Source of the DNA: Verrucomicrobiota bacterium
GTDB lineage: Bacteria; Verrucomicrobiota; Verrucomicrobiia; Opitutales; Opitutaceae
Direction: 5' to 3'
DNA: 14,846 nt
Assembly (NCBI GenBank): GCA_023457715.1
Contig: JAEWKR010000117.1
Span: 1 to 14,846, forward strand
The notes under the pieces were generated by a model that saw only the letters and a list, made by a program, of their open reading frames with translations, was not told the DNA's origin and did no database searches. How positions within the stretch are numbered: the stretch's first letter is position 1; the number at the start of each line of letters is the position of its first letter. The translations under genes and the position numbers were made by a program. Shown piece by piece: positions 7,463 through 14,041 of this stretch.

Positions 7463-8719
7463 TTACAGCGGCCGCAGCGCCGTGGCGGAGACGTAATCGC
7501 CGATGGCAAGGCCGAGGGTCTGGCCCGCAAGATTGTCGATCTGGAAGTGAATCCCACCCCAAACCCGGCTCATGCCGATCTCATTGCGGCAATCGGACAA
7601 CCGCTTGAAGACCCGCACCGCTCCGGGCAACCCGTCGGATTTCGTGGTGAACTCGATCTCGTCGGTGCCAAAGAATCGTTCCAGCACGCGGCTCGCCGCG
7701 GATGAGAAGGTGCTGTGGCCCGAGACATAGGAAGGAAACGCGGGCGAAACCATCAGCGGGATGAAGTCCGGCACCGGCTTCGCGTGCGGATTGACCGCGG
7801 GATCCACCTCCCGCACCGCGGTCTCCGGCCGCCAGGTGCGATAGAAAAACTTGGTGTCCCAGCACGCGATGCCGGCGTCCGCGTTGGCAAAGTTCAACAG
7901 GGCAAACAGCCGCGCCGCGTCGGGAACTGACAGGTTGCGCCGGCGGGCCAGATCCTGCGCGATCACATTCCAGTGGCCGGGCGGCGTGGCCGTCCCAAGG
8001 TCGTCCGACCAGAAAGGCGCGCTCAAGGTCTCGTACTCCGTGCGCTCGGCGCCATCGCGCGCGCCGACCCGGGCCACGAACGCAATTTCCTCGGCATACT
8101 CCTTGGAATTCACGTCCGGCGGAGGCGCGCAGCGAAACTGCGACGGGGACGTGAGCACAAAGGGACGCACGTTCGCGACGTGCGGCAGCACGGGGGGGCG
8201 GAAACCGGGCGGAGTTTCCCGCCAGTACCCCTGGTCCTTGCTCGACCAGTCCTTCGGCACCGGCTTGTCGTAGCCGCTGGTCACGCGATCCGCGAGGATC
8301 TGGGTCGCCACCTTTTCGCCCCACGCGATGCCGCCGGCTTTGCCCGGTCCTTCCGGGACCGCAGCGAGGGCTCGCTCAAAGGCGACCTGCAGGTTGCGCG
8401 GATTGGTCGAACTCGACCACAGGGTCATCAGCACCTTGTTGGCCGCGCCGGCGATCGCGGCGTTCAGATCGATGCCCGCCGGAGCCGGCTCGTTCACCAA
8501 CCAACCCCGATGCGTCCGCGTGATCCCGTTCACCGTATCGAAGATCGCGGCGTGGAAGGTCGCCATGTGCAGCGCCGCGATCGGCGGCGGATTGCGGCTC
8601 AGCCGCGTGGCGTCGATCATCTGCTCATTCCAGTAGATGACCGGGTTGTCGGCGCGGGCCGAGGTGGCGAGGGCAATGCAGGCAGCAGCAAACGCTGCCA
8701 GGATCCGAACGATTTTCAT
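7463..8719 (-). CDS. Secreted vanadium-dependent haloperoxidase / PAP2-type acid phosphatase family protein
   Basis: This 418-residue protein has a signal peptide (residues 1 to about 23, cleavage near ARA-DN). All three signatures of the vanadate/phosphate-binding PAP2 fold are present and intact. The first is Lys290 and Arg297-Pro298 in KFFYRTWRP. The second is Ser333-Gly334-His335 in PSYVSGHSTF. The third is Ser384-Arg385 and His391 with Asp395 in SRVWGGIHFQID. The long helical N-terminal half is typical of bacterial vanadium-haloperoxidase-like proteins rather than short PAP2 phosphatases. It may oxidise halides with peroxide or hydrolyse phosphate esters in the periplasm; sequence alone does not decide which. 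It lies upstream of the large secreted FG-GAP gene on the same strand, but 302 bp of repeats intervene. The ATG at 8719 gives a clean signal peptide. No Shine-Dalgarno sequence is visible. Confidence 0.92.
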   Translation of the reverse strand: MKIVRILAAFAAACIALATSARADNPVIYWNEQMIDATRLSRNPPPIAALHMATFHAAIFDTVNGITRTHRGWLVNEPAPAGIDLNAAIAGAANKVLMTLWSSSTNPRNLQVAFERALAAVPEGPGKAGGIAWGEKVATQILADRVTSGYDKPVPKDWSSKDQGYWRETPPGFRPPVLPHVANVRPFVLTSPSQFRCAPPPDVNSKEYAEEIAFVARVGARDGAERTEYETLSAPFWSDDLGTATPPGHWNVIAQDLARRRNLSVPDAARLFALLNFANADAGIACWDTKFFYRTWRPETAVREVDPAVNPHAKPVPDFIPLMVSPAFPSYVSGHSTFSSAASRVLERFFGTDEIEFTTKSDGLPGAVRVFKRLSDCRNEIGMSRVWGGIHFQIDNLAGQTLGLAIGDYVSATALRPL

Positions 8720-8847
8720 CAGGGTATGGGTTGCGGCCGCGCCCGGTGGGAACGACCAAGATGAGGTCCTCGGAAAATGGCCGCGACCTCCGCGCAGGGA
8801 AGCTCTCAGGGGCGAATAGCCGCCGCCCCGGGGCGAACTGCGGCACA

Positions 8848-9035
8848 GGAAAGAAAGGGACCGAATGGGCGCAGGCGGTAAGCTTCAAACCAGGTAGCCG
8901 CAAAAAAGCGCAGAAGTCGCAAAAATTGAGGCCCTGCTTGCGCCCCTTCGTGCGCATTCTGCGCATTCTTGCGGCCCTCCGTGCCCTGGCTTAGGTCCCT
9001 TGGGTCCCTTGGGTCCTTGCGGTCCCTTTCTTTCC
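8848..9035. repeat. Outer arms of a multi-tier nested inverted repeat
   Basis: GGAAAGAAAGGGACCG at 8848-8863 pairs perfectly over 16 nt with 9020-9035. Inside it are a weaker pair (AAGC...CCAGG at 8881-8894 against CCTGGCTT near 8985-8992) and then the strong hairpin at 8897-8975. The right flank, 8994-9026, is a tandem of about 9-bp units: GGTCCCTTG, GGTCCCTTG, GGTCCTTGC, GGTCCC. This occupies the gap between the haloperoxidase start and the response regulator stop. Positions 8720-8847 of the same gap hold no feature that I can recognise. Confidence 0.75.
8897..8975. repeat. Hairpin of GCAAAAAAGCGCAG type, copy A
   Basis: The left arm, 8897 to about 8921, begins GCCGCAAAAAAGCGCAGAAG. The right arm, 8951-8975, reads TGCGCATTCTGCGC then ATTCTTGCGGC. 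The arms pair with a few mismatches around a loop of about 29 nt. The left 28 nt are identical to copy B at 9073-9100. The arms are built from short GCGCA/GCAAAA words, in the same style as the other repeat families in this window. Confidence 0.88.
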
Positions 9036-9050
9036 TTGGGTCCTTTTCCC

Positions 9051-9073
9051 CTAGCCCAGCGGATTACCGCTCG
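9051..9073 (-). pseudogene. Duplicated remnant of the 3' end of the LytTR response regulator gene
   Basis: This 23-bp stretch matches 9200-9222, the last codons and stop of the intact response regulator, at 20 of 23 positions. It carries the same TAG in the same relative place. It is part of unit A of the tandem duplication and has no start or body of its own, so it is only a scar. An alternative is that the sequence belongs to the repeat and the regulator gene acquired its C-terminal tail from it. Confidence 0.6.
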
Positions 9074-9150
9074 CCGCAAAAAAGCGCAGAAGTCGCAAAA
9101 TTCAGGCCGTGCTTGCCCCACTTCTTGCGCATTCTGCGCATTTTTGCGGC
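9073..9150. repeat. Hairpin of GCAAAAAAGCGCAG type, copy B
   Basis: The left arm is 9073-9100 and the right arm 9125-9150, ending ATTTTTGCGGC. It differs from copy A by one base in the compared 25 nt of the right arm and by none in the 28-nt left arm. It lies 50 bp downstream of the response regulator stop and could serve as a terminator-like hairpin for the kinase-regulator transcript. It lacks a convincing U-run directly after the stem. Confidence 0.88.
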
Positions 9151-9199
9151 CCTTGGTGCCCTGGCTTGGGTCCCTTGGGTCCTTGCGGTCCCTTTCTTC

Positions 9200-9976
9200 C
9201 TACCCCAGCCGATTACCGCCCGTGAGCTTCTCCAGCTGGCCGCGGAGGCTCCGGCTGAGCGGCAGCTTCGTGCCGTCGCGCAAAATCACCACGTAGTCGC
9301 CGTGAAAGGTCGGCTGCAGCTCCTTGATGTGGTCGAGATTGACGATCGCCGAGCGGTTGATCCGGGCGAACTGCTCGGTGCCGAGCCGACCTTCCAGCGT
9401 CGACATGGTCTCACGCAACATCAGCTGCCCGGCACCCAGGTGGATCATGACATAATTGTCCGCCGCCTCAACCCACTGGATCTCCTCCGGCTTGAGAAAC
9501 ACGACCTTCCCGTCGGCCTTCACCGCCAGACGTTCCGATTTCTTCGCGCCCGCGCCATCGGCGGCCGCCAGCAGGGACTCGAGCCGCTGCTCCAGCTGGC
9601 CGCTCCGCATGGCCTTTCGCTGCTCCTGGACCCGCTGCAGCGCCTGCCTCAGCCGGTCGCGGTCAAAGGGTTTCAGCAAATAATCCACCGCCTGCACGTT
9701 GAAGGCGTCGAGGGCGTATTTTTCGAAAGCCGTGACAAAGACGATCGAGGGCCGCTGGGCCGCCGGCATCTTGGTGACGACATCGAGCCCGTCGCAGCCC
9801 GGCATCTGGATATCCAGGAAGACAAGGTCCGGCGCCTCTTCCTTCAACGCGGCGAGCGCCTCGTTCCCATTGGCGCATTCGCGCACAATCTCCACCGGCT
9901 CGCCTTTGAGCAGGCTCCTCAGGCGTTCGCGGGCGAGCGGTTCGTCGTCAACGATCAGGGCGCGCAGGGGGTTCAT
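9200..9976 (-). CDS. LytTR-family response regulator
   Basis: This 258-residue cytoplasmic transcription regulator has two domains. The receiver domain (about 4-120) contains the acidic pair Asp10-Asp11, phospho-acceptor Asp55 in FLDIQMPG, Thr82 and Lys102 in LLKPFD, so all phosphorylation residues are present. A charged linker, about 120-145, leads to a LytTR DNA-binding domain, about 147-252, with typical IQWVEAADNYV, RETMSTLE and FARINRSAIVNLDHI segments. Its ATG overlaps the stop of the upstream histidine kinase (ATGA at 9973-9976), so the two are surely partners. LytTR regulators bind paired short direct repeats upstream of targets, but I did not find a convincing pair here. The C-terminal GGNRLG and stop lie inside a tandem-duplicated repeat unit. 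Possible targets include the divergent FG-GAP gene, but that is speculation from position. Confidence 0.96.
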   Translation of the reverse strand: MNPLRALIVDDEPLARERLRSLLKGEPVEIVRECANGNEALAALKEEAPDLVFLDIQMPGCDGLDVVTKMPAAQRPSIVFVTAFEKYALDAFNVQAVDYLLKPFDRDRLRQALQRVQEQRKAMRSGQLEQRLESLLAAADGAGAKKSERLAVKADGKVVFLKPEEIQWVEAADNYVMIHLGAGQLMLRETMSTLEGRLGTEQFARINRSAIVNLDHIKELQPTFHGDYVVILRDGTKLPLSRSLRGQLEKLTGGNRLG

Positions 9977-11073
9977 GGCGTCGCAGCAGCTAAGGGAAGG
10001 GTGAGACGCACCAGTAGCCCGCCGTCGGGATGATTGGCCAGCACAAACCCGTGCCGGTCGCCATACAGCTCCCGCAACCGCTCGCGCGTATTGCTGATCC
10101 CGATGCCTTCCCGGGTGAAGCCGCCGGCCGGCATTCCCCCGCCATTGTCGCGCACCTCCAGCTGCACGCCTTCCGTGCCAGGCAGGACCGACACCTCGAT
10201 ATGACCCGGCCGCGGGTGCGGTTCGATGCCGTGCCGGATCGCGTTTTCCACCAGCGGCTGGATGACGAGGCTGGGGATCTTCGCCTCCAGGACCGCGGGA
10301 TCCACCTGGATCTTGAAGGTCAGCCGGTCGCTGAAGCGGATGTTTTCAATCTCGAGGTACTTTTGAATGAACGCGATTTCGTCCCGCACCGTGCTGAGCG
10401 GCTGGCCGGAGCGGTTCATGGTGATCCGCAGCAGTTCGCTCAAGCGGATCAGCATGCGGTCCGCGGCGTCCACATCGCGATGCATCAGGGTGGCGATGCC
10501 GTTGAGGGTGTTGAAAAGAAAATGCGGCTTCAGCTGCCGCAGCAGGGCCTGCAACCGCGCCTCCGCCAGATGCTTCTCCAGTTCGAGGGTATGCACCGTC
10601 CGCTCGTGGTACTTGCGGTAGTAGTCGATGGCGTGGCTGACCGAGATGATCACGCCGTAGATCAGGAGGTTGAACGGGAAGGTTTTGACCAGCAAGGGCC
10701 GGAAAACCTCCACGAAGGTGACGTCCTCCCCCGCCAGCGAATGATGCACCAGGCCGACCAACGAACGCAGGACGACGTACACCAGCGACGTCAACAGACC
10801 GGCGCCGAGATGAAGCAACGCCAGCCGCCAGGGGTGGTGCGCATCGGGCGGGTGCCGCCGCGCGAGCCAGAGCACCGGGACCGACAGCACGGCCCAGACG
10901 TACCAGTCGCCGAGGGAGTACGTGACGGCCTGGCCCCACGTGACCGTGCGCCCCATCTGCGCGCTCGAGAGGTAGAACTGGCTGGCGAAGGCGAGGCCGA
11001 CGAGAGTCCAGCAGGCGAGCAGCGACACGCCACGAAAGAGCGAAAGAAGCATCGGGCGGCCGCCTTGGGGCAT
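9973..11073 (-). CDS. LytS/YehU-type sensor histidine kinase
   Basis: This 366-residue inner-membrane kinase has about four transmembrane helices in its N-terminal part (about 14-34, 57-72, 83-108 and 132-150), with no recognisable extracellular sensor domain. A short coiled segment (about 155-180) leads to the His_kinase domain with phospho-acceptor His184 in LKPHFLFNTLNGI. The ATPase lobe has the N-box Asn277 in PLVENAIRHGIEPH, DNGGGM at 309-314 and GIGISNTRERLRELYG at 323-338. The family pairs with LytTR regulators, and that partner overlaps its stop codon. The ATG at 11073 is used here. An internal ATG at 11052 (MLLSLFRG) is an equally reasonable start, and neither has a good Shine-Dalgarno sequence. 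The gene diverges from an FG-GAP gene with only 66 bp between start codons, so the two promoters must overlap or abut. Confidence 0.95.
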   Translation of the reverse strand: MPQGGRPMLLSLFRGVSLLACWTLVGLAFASQFYLSSAQMGRTVTWGQAVTYSLGDWYVWAVLSVPVLWLARRHPPDAHHPWRLALLHLGAGLLTSLVYVVLRSLVGLVHHSLAGEDVTFVEVFRPLLVKTFPFNLLIYGVIISVSHAIDYYRKYHERTVHTLELEKHLAEARLQALLRQLKPHFLFNTLNGIATLMHRDVDAADRMLIRLSELLRITMNRSGQPLSTVRDEIAFIQKYLEIENIRFSDRLTFKIQVDPAVLEAKIPSLVIQPLVENAIRHGIEPHPRPGHIEVSVLPGTEGVQLEVRDNGGGMPAGGFTREGIGISNTRERLRELYGDRHGFVLANHPDGGLLVRLTLPLAAATP

Positions 11074-11098
11074 AAAAGGAAGTTGCCTAGCATGTAGG

Positions 11099-11110
11099 AT
11101 GCGGACGCAT
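11099..11110. promoter_or_regulatory. Perfect 12-bp inverted repeat in divergent intergenic region (possible operator)
   Basis: ATGCGGACGCAT is a perfect 5+2+5 inverted repeat. It lies in the 66-bp space between the kinase start (11073, minus) and the FG-GAP start (11140, plus), where both promoters have to be. A two-fold symmetric site there could serve a dimeric regulator acting on both genes. It does not look like a LytTR site, which is normally a direct repeat. It is short enough to arise by chance, so the call is weak. Confidence 0.3.
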
Positions 11111-11139
11111 TAGCTGTCGATGCCGCTTTCGCGGAGGCC

Positions 11140-12876
11140 GTGAACGAGACTGTCACCCATTCCCCCACGTCCGCGCCTTCGTCGCGACCGCCCGCGGCGC
11201 ACCCGCCGTCATTTCCACCGCTCCTGCCGGTGCTGGTCCCGCTGGTGGTCGCCACGATTGTCCTCGCCGTCGCCTTCGCGTACCTCTTCCCCGCCACCTC
11301 CCAGCGCCCCGCCCCGACTGCACGGTTCGCTGACGTGACGGCGGAATCCAATCTGCTGCTCCGCGGCCTGCCCTCCGACCTGTCCAGTCCGTCCACCCTC
11401 ACCGGCGCCGTCCTCGTGCTGGATTACAATGGCGACGGCCGGCCGGACCTCTGCTTCATCAGCGGCGGGGCCTGGCCCTGGCAGGAACAGCTCGCCAAGG
11501 AGCCGGGCCACAGCCGCATCGCGCTTTTCCGGAACGAGGGCGGAATGCGCTTCAGCGACCAAACCGCGCGGGCCGGGCTGAACGTCGACCTCCACGGCGT
11601 CGCCGGCGCGGCCGGGGATTTCGATGCGGACGGCCACGTCGATCTGCTGGTCACCTGCGTGGGCGGCAACCATCTCTTCCGCAACCGCGGCGACGGCCGG
11701 TTCGAGGATGTGACGGACGGCAGCGGGCTCGAGGTGGAATCCGGCACCTGGAGCACCGGCGCCGCCTGGCTCGACATCGACGACGACGGCCGGCTGGACC
11801 TGATCGTCGCCAACTACGCGCGCTGGTCGCCGGAAGTACCGCTCGAGCTCGCGTTCACCGTCGCCCGCGTGGGCCGCTCCTATGGCACGCCGACCGGGTT
11901 CGTCAGCGCGTTTCCGTCCGTGTATCGCAATCTCGGTGACGGCCGGTTCGCCCCCTGGGCGAATGCCGCGGGCCTGCGGGACGTGGACGCCGAGACCGGG
12001 CTGCCCGTGGCCCACCCGCTCGCGATTGTTCCGCTGGATCACAACGGCGACGGTAAGCTCGACCTCATCTTTTCGTACCACACCGCACCGAGTGCCCTGT
12101 TCCTGAATCGCGGCGACGGTTCCTTCCGCAAACGCGAGACCGGCCGGCAGGACCGTCACGAGGGAGCGGCGACCGTCGTTTCAACCGGCTTCATCCCGCT
12201 CGGCATCGGTGCCGCCGACCCCCGCGCCCAGGTCTTTCTGGCCGCGGCGGAAAATGCCGCCGCCGAGCCGCCGGTGGAGGGGGCGCTGCGGCTGGCGGCC
12301 AAGTACGCGGTGCTGCCTTTCGATTACGACCTCGACGGCCGCATGGAGTACCTGTCCGCCGAGTCCCTGTTCGAACCCGACGTCAACCGCTTCGAAGCGG
12401 GCGCCGATTTCAGCGCCCAGCCCCGCGTGCTCTGGTTCGACGGCGCGGCCTGGCGGCAGACCGCGGAAGCCTCGCTCCCCGTCCCGACCGGCGGACTGGT
12501 GGCGCGCGGGGCTGCCGTTGCCGACTTCGACGGCGATGGCGATCTGGACGTCGCGCTGGCCCAGCACGACCGGCAACCCGTGCTCTGGCGCAATGATCAG
12601 CGCGCCGGTTTCCCCTGGCTGCGGATCCGGCTGGCCGCGACTCGCAGCGCTCCGGACGCCCCCGGCGCCCAAGTGGAGCTTCACACCCCGCGCGCCGTGC
12701 TGCGCCAGACGGCCATGCCCACCCACAGCTTCATGGCCCAGTCGGAGACGACCCTGACCTTTGGCTTGGGCGAGGACGCGCGGATCCGAAAAATTGTCGT
12801 CCGGTGGCCGTCCGGCGAAACCCAGGAAGTTCGCCCAACCGAGGTGAACCAGACGCTGGTGATTCGGGAGCCGTGA
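11140..12876 (+). CDS. Membrane-anchored FG-GAP/VCBS repeat protein with C-terminal ASPIC/UnbV domain
   Basis: This 578-residue CRTAC1-like protein has a proline-rich cytoplasmic start (1-28) and a single hydrophobic segment, about 29-50, which probably acts as an uncleaved signal anchor. FG-GAP calcium-binding loops follow at about residues 95 (DYNGDGRPD), 160 (DFDADGHVD), 212 (DIDDDGRLD), 300 (DHNGDGKLD), 395 (degenerate DYDLDGRME) and 462 (DFDGDGDLD). A C-terminal ASPIC-like segment, about 505-575, has FGLG and VVRWPSGETQEV. The start is GTG at 11140. No other start codon exists in this frame back to the stop at 11095, and GGAGG at 11133-11137 is present but unusually close. It is about half the size of the other FG-GAP protein, has the ASPIC domain at its end and lacks the second propeller half. 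The ligand is unknown. It diverges from the sensor kinase, which may control it. Confidence 0.88.
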   Translation: MNETVTHSPTSAPSSRPPAAHPPSFPPLLPVLVPLVVATIVLAVAFAYLFPATSQRPAPTARFADVTAESNLLLRGLPSDLSSPSTLTGAVLVLDYNGDGRPDLCFISGGAWPWQEQLAKEPGHSRIALFRNEGGMRFSDQTARAGLNVDLHGVAGAAGDFDADGHVDLLVTCVGGNHLFRNRGDGRFEDVTDGSGLEVESGTWSTGAAWLDIDDDGRLDLIVANYARWSPEVPLELAFTVARVGRSYGTPTGFVSAFPSVYRNLGDGRFAPWANAAGLRDVDAETGLPVAHPLAIVPLDHNGDGKLDLIFSYHTAPSALFLNRGDGSFRKRETGRQDRHEGAATVVSTGFIPLGIGAADPRAQVFLAAAENAAAEPPVEGALRLAAKYAVLPFDYDLDGRMEYLSAESLFEPDVNRFEAGADFSAQPRVLWFDGAAWRQTAEASLPVPTGGLVARGAAVADFDGDGDLDVALAQHDRQPVLWRNDQRAGFPWLRIRLAATRSAPDAPGAQVELHTPRAVLRQTAMPTHSFMAQSETTLTFGLGEDARIRKIVVRWPSGETQEVRPTEVNQTLVIREP

Positions 12877-12889
12877 GCGAGCCCGTAGC
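12877..12889. repeat. 13-bp word shared with the 7184-7196 intergenic region
   Basis: GCGAGCCCGTAGC just after the FG-GAP stop is the reverse complement of GCTACGGGCTCGC at 7184-7196, upstream of the large FG-GAP gene. Both copies are intergenic, so this may be an edge of another dispersed family. The match is short and could be chance in GC-rich DNA. Confidence 0.35.
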
Positions 12890-12930
12890 CACGCCAGGCG
12901 GGCAAGCGAGCGTGACCAGAAGGCACCAGG

Positions 12931-13050
12931 CTTCCGCCTGAAGGCGGGACAACATACCCCAGCCCATCGAGTACGTTGTCCCGCCGGTTTGTGGTTTGCC
13001 GCCTGAGTACGTTGTCCCGCCTTTAGGCGGAAGGTTCGCGGTTTGCCGCC
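12931..13050. repeat. Inverted and direct repeat (GGCGGGACAAC type) between convergent genes
   Basis: The left arm, 12931-12957, starts CTTCCGCCTGAAGGCGGGAC. The right arm, 13007-13033, pairs with it at 25 of 27 positions. Each arm tip is itself a small palindrome (CCGCCT..AGGCGG). The spacer holds another copy of the right-arm word GAGTACGTTGTCCCGCC at 12969-12985, repeated at 13005-13021, and GGTTTGCCGCC appears twice (12993-13003 and 13040-13050). It sits between the convergent FG-GAP (+) and SRAP (-) genes, a natural place for a bidirectional transcription terminator. There is no clear T-run, so intrinsic termination is unproven. Confidence 0.87.
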
Positions 13051-13091
13051 GATGCCCGTAATTCGCGAGCGACCGGAGGCATGTCCCGCAC

Positions 13092-13856
13092 TCAAAACCC
13101 GAGCGACAACTGCGGCTCCGCGCCACCCGAATCGGGCGCAGCCGCGGCGATGCATTCCGGACCGTCATTGCGCACGCTGCTCACCGCCGGTCCGACTCGC
13201 GTCGCGGCGATCGCTTCGTCCGGCGCCGACGCGAGGAGAGCCTTGAGCTCGGGTTCCCTTCGCTCCGGATCCAGCCACGTGCGACACTGCTCCGGCGTCA
13301 GCATCACGGGCATCCGGTCGTGGATGGGGCTGAGCACGCCGTTCGGCGTGGTGGTCAGGATGGCGCAGGTTTCGAGCCGCAGGCTCCCGTCGCCCTGCCA
13401 GGTGTCCCAGACGCCGGCCAACCCGACTGGCCCGCCAGCGCGCGCCGTGAAGAGCCACGGCTGCTTTCTCGTACCTAGCTTCTCCCATTCGTAGAAGCCC
13501 GACGCCGGCAGGACGCATCGCCGGTGCCGCAACGCGCCGCGAAAGCGCGAAACCAGCGTCTCTGCCCGCAGGTTCACCAGCGGCCGCGGCGGCGCGTCCG
13601 GCTTGGTCCACGCCGGGATCAATCCCCAGCGAACCGGCGCGAGTTCCAAACTCGTCGTCGCGGCCGGGTTCGGGGCCTGCGAGCCTGCGGTGGCCTCCGC
13701 GCCGCCGGGGATGGTCTCTCCCCGTATCCGGATCAACGGCACGATCGACGTCGGCGCGATGTTGTAGCGGCTGTGAAACTCTTCCAGGCTCGTGAGCCCG
13801 AATTGCTTCACAAGCGCCTCGAGGTCCTCGCGTTTCAAGACATAACGTCCGCACAT
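13092..13856 (-). CDS. yedK: SRAP-domain protein (YedK/HMCES family), abasic-site DNA-protein crosslink repair
   Basis: This 254-residue protein shields abasic sites in single-stranded DNA by forming a covalent thiazolidine link through its N-terminal cysteine. Cys2 follows the initiator Met (MCGRYVL), which fixes the start at 13856. Other active-site residues are Asn32 in NIAPTS, Asn95-Arg97-Glu99 in NLRAET, Glu123 in GFYEWE and His179 in HDRMPVML, so the site looks complete. A variable glycine/alanine-rich insertion of about 25 residues (46-70) lies before the conserved RWGLIPAW strand. After the SRAP fold, a tail of about 25 residues ends exactly in QLSLGF (249-254). This resembles the hexapeptide form of the beta sliding-clamp binding motif. 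The gene is convergent with the FG-GAP gene and is preceded by a repeat-filled 185-bp gap. No Shine-Dalgarno sequence is visible. Confidence 0.96.
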   Translation of the reverse strand: MCGRYVLKREDLEALVKQFGLTSLEEFHSRYNIAPTSIVPLIRIRGETIPGGAEATAGSQAPNPAATTSLELAPVRWGLIPAWTKPDAPPRPLVNLRAETLVSRFRGALRHRRCVLPASGFYEWEKLGTRKQPWLFTARAGGPVGLAGVWDTWQGDGSLRLETCAILTTTPNGVLSPIHDRMPVMLTPEQCRTWLDPERREPELKALLASAPDEAIAATRVGPAVSSVRNDGPECIAAAAPDSGGAEPQLSLGF

Positions 13857-13898
13857 GATGGGGTAGACGAATCAGTTATTAAGCCCGAGCAAGTGTGA

Positions 13899-13928
13899 GG
13901 ACGCTCCCATGCGTCCGAAGCCCTTCGG
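13899..13928. repeat. Two adjacent short hairpins upstream of the SRAP gene
   Basis: GGACGC (13899-13904) pairs with GCGTCC (13911-13916) around a 6-nt loop. CCGAAG (13915-13920) pairs with CTTCGG (13923-13928). They overlap by two bases, so they would be alternative or stacked structures. They lie between the HAD and SRAP genes, next to the GAGAAAG inverted repeat. They are perfect but short. Confidence 0.4.
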
Positions 13929-13929
13929 T

Positions 13930-14024
13930 CTTTCTCTCAATCATTCGCTTTCTCAGCTTGATGTTCGGCGTCGCAATTCGGGCCTCGTTCCCAAACGGGG
14001 AGAAAGAGAAAGATTAAGAGAAAG
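13930..14024. repeat. Purine/pyrimidine-asymmetric inverted repeat (GAGAAAG type)
   Basis: The left arm, 13930-13954 (CTTTCTCTCAATC...), pairs with the right arm, 14000-14024 (GAGAAAGAGAAAGATT...), at 22 of 25 positions around a 45-nt loop. The right arm continues as tandem GAGAAA words to about 14032. It lies between the HAD stop (14042) and the SRAP start (13856), both on the minus strand. The long AG/CT strand bias differs from the surrounding GC-rich DNA and could favour unusual DNA structure. Confidence 0.85.
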
Positions 14025-14041
14025 AGAAAGATTCATTGGCG

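Larger units (their letters stand above)
8897..9222. repeat. Tandem duplication of a hairpin, GGTCCC tail and response regulator 3' end
   Basis: Unit A (8897-9072) and unit B (9073-9222) are co-linear: hairpin, GTGCCCTGGCTT, GGTCCC repeat tail, then a gene-end sequence. In unit B the gene end is the real stop of the response regulator (9200-9222). In unit A the matching stretch 9051-9073 agrees at 20 of 23 positions. Read on the minus strand it gives ASGNPLG and a stop, against TGGNRLG and a stop in the intact gene. The tail of unit A has one more 9-bp unit and about 18 further bases. The offset between copies falls from 176 to 149 bp along the unit, as expected from slippage or loss in the tail. 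Confidence 0.85.

Noticed and set aside
8897..9150. CRISPR-like array
   Set aside because: Only two copies of the 28-bp repeat, with no regular spacers and no cas genes. The structure is a tandem duplication of a hairpin unit.
11083..11112. Promoter with TTGCCT and GCATTA boxes for the plus-strand FG-GAP gene
   Set aside because: The -10 match is poor and the sigma factor preferences of this organism are unknown. Not supportable from one sequence.
9200..11140. LytTR binding sites (paired short direct repeats) near the regulator operon
   Set aside because: No convincing pair with the usual spacing was found by eye in the 66-bp divergent region.
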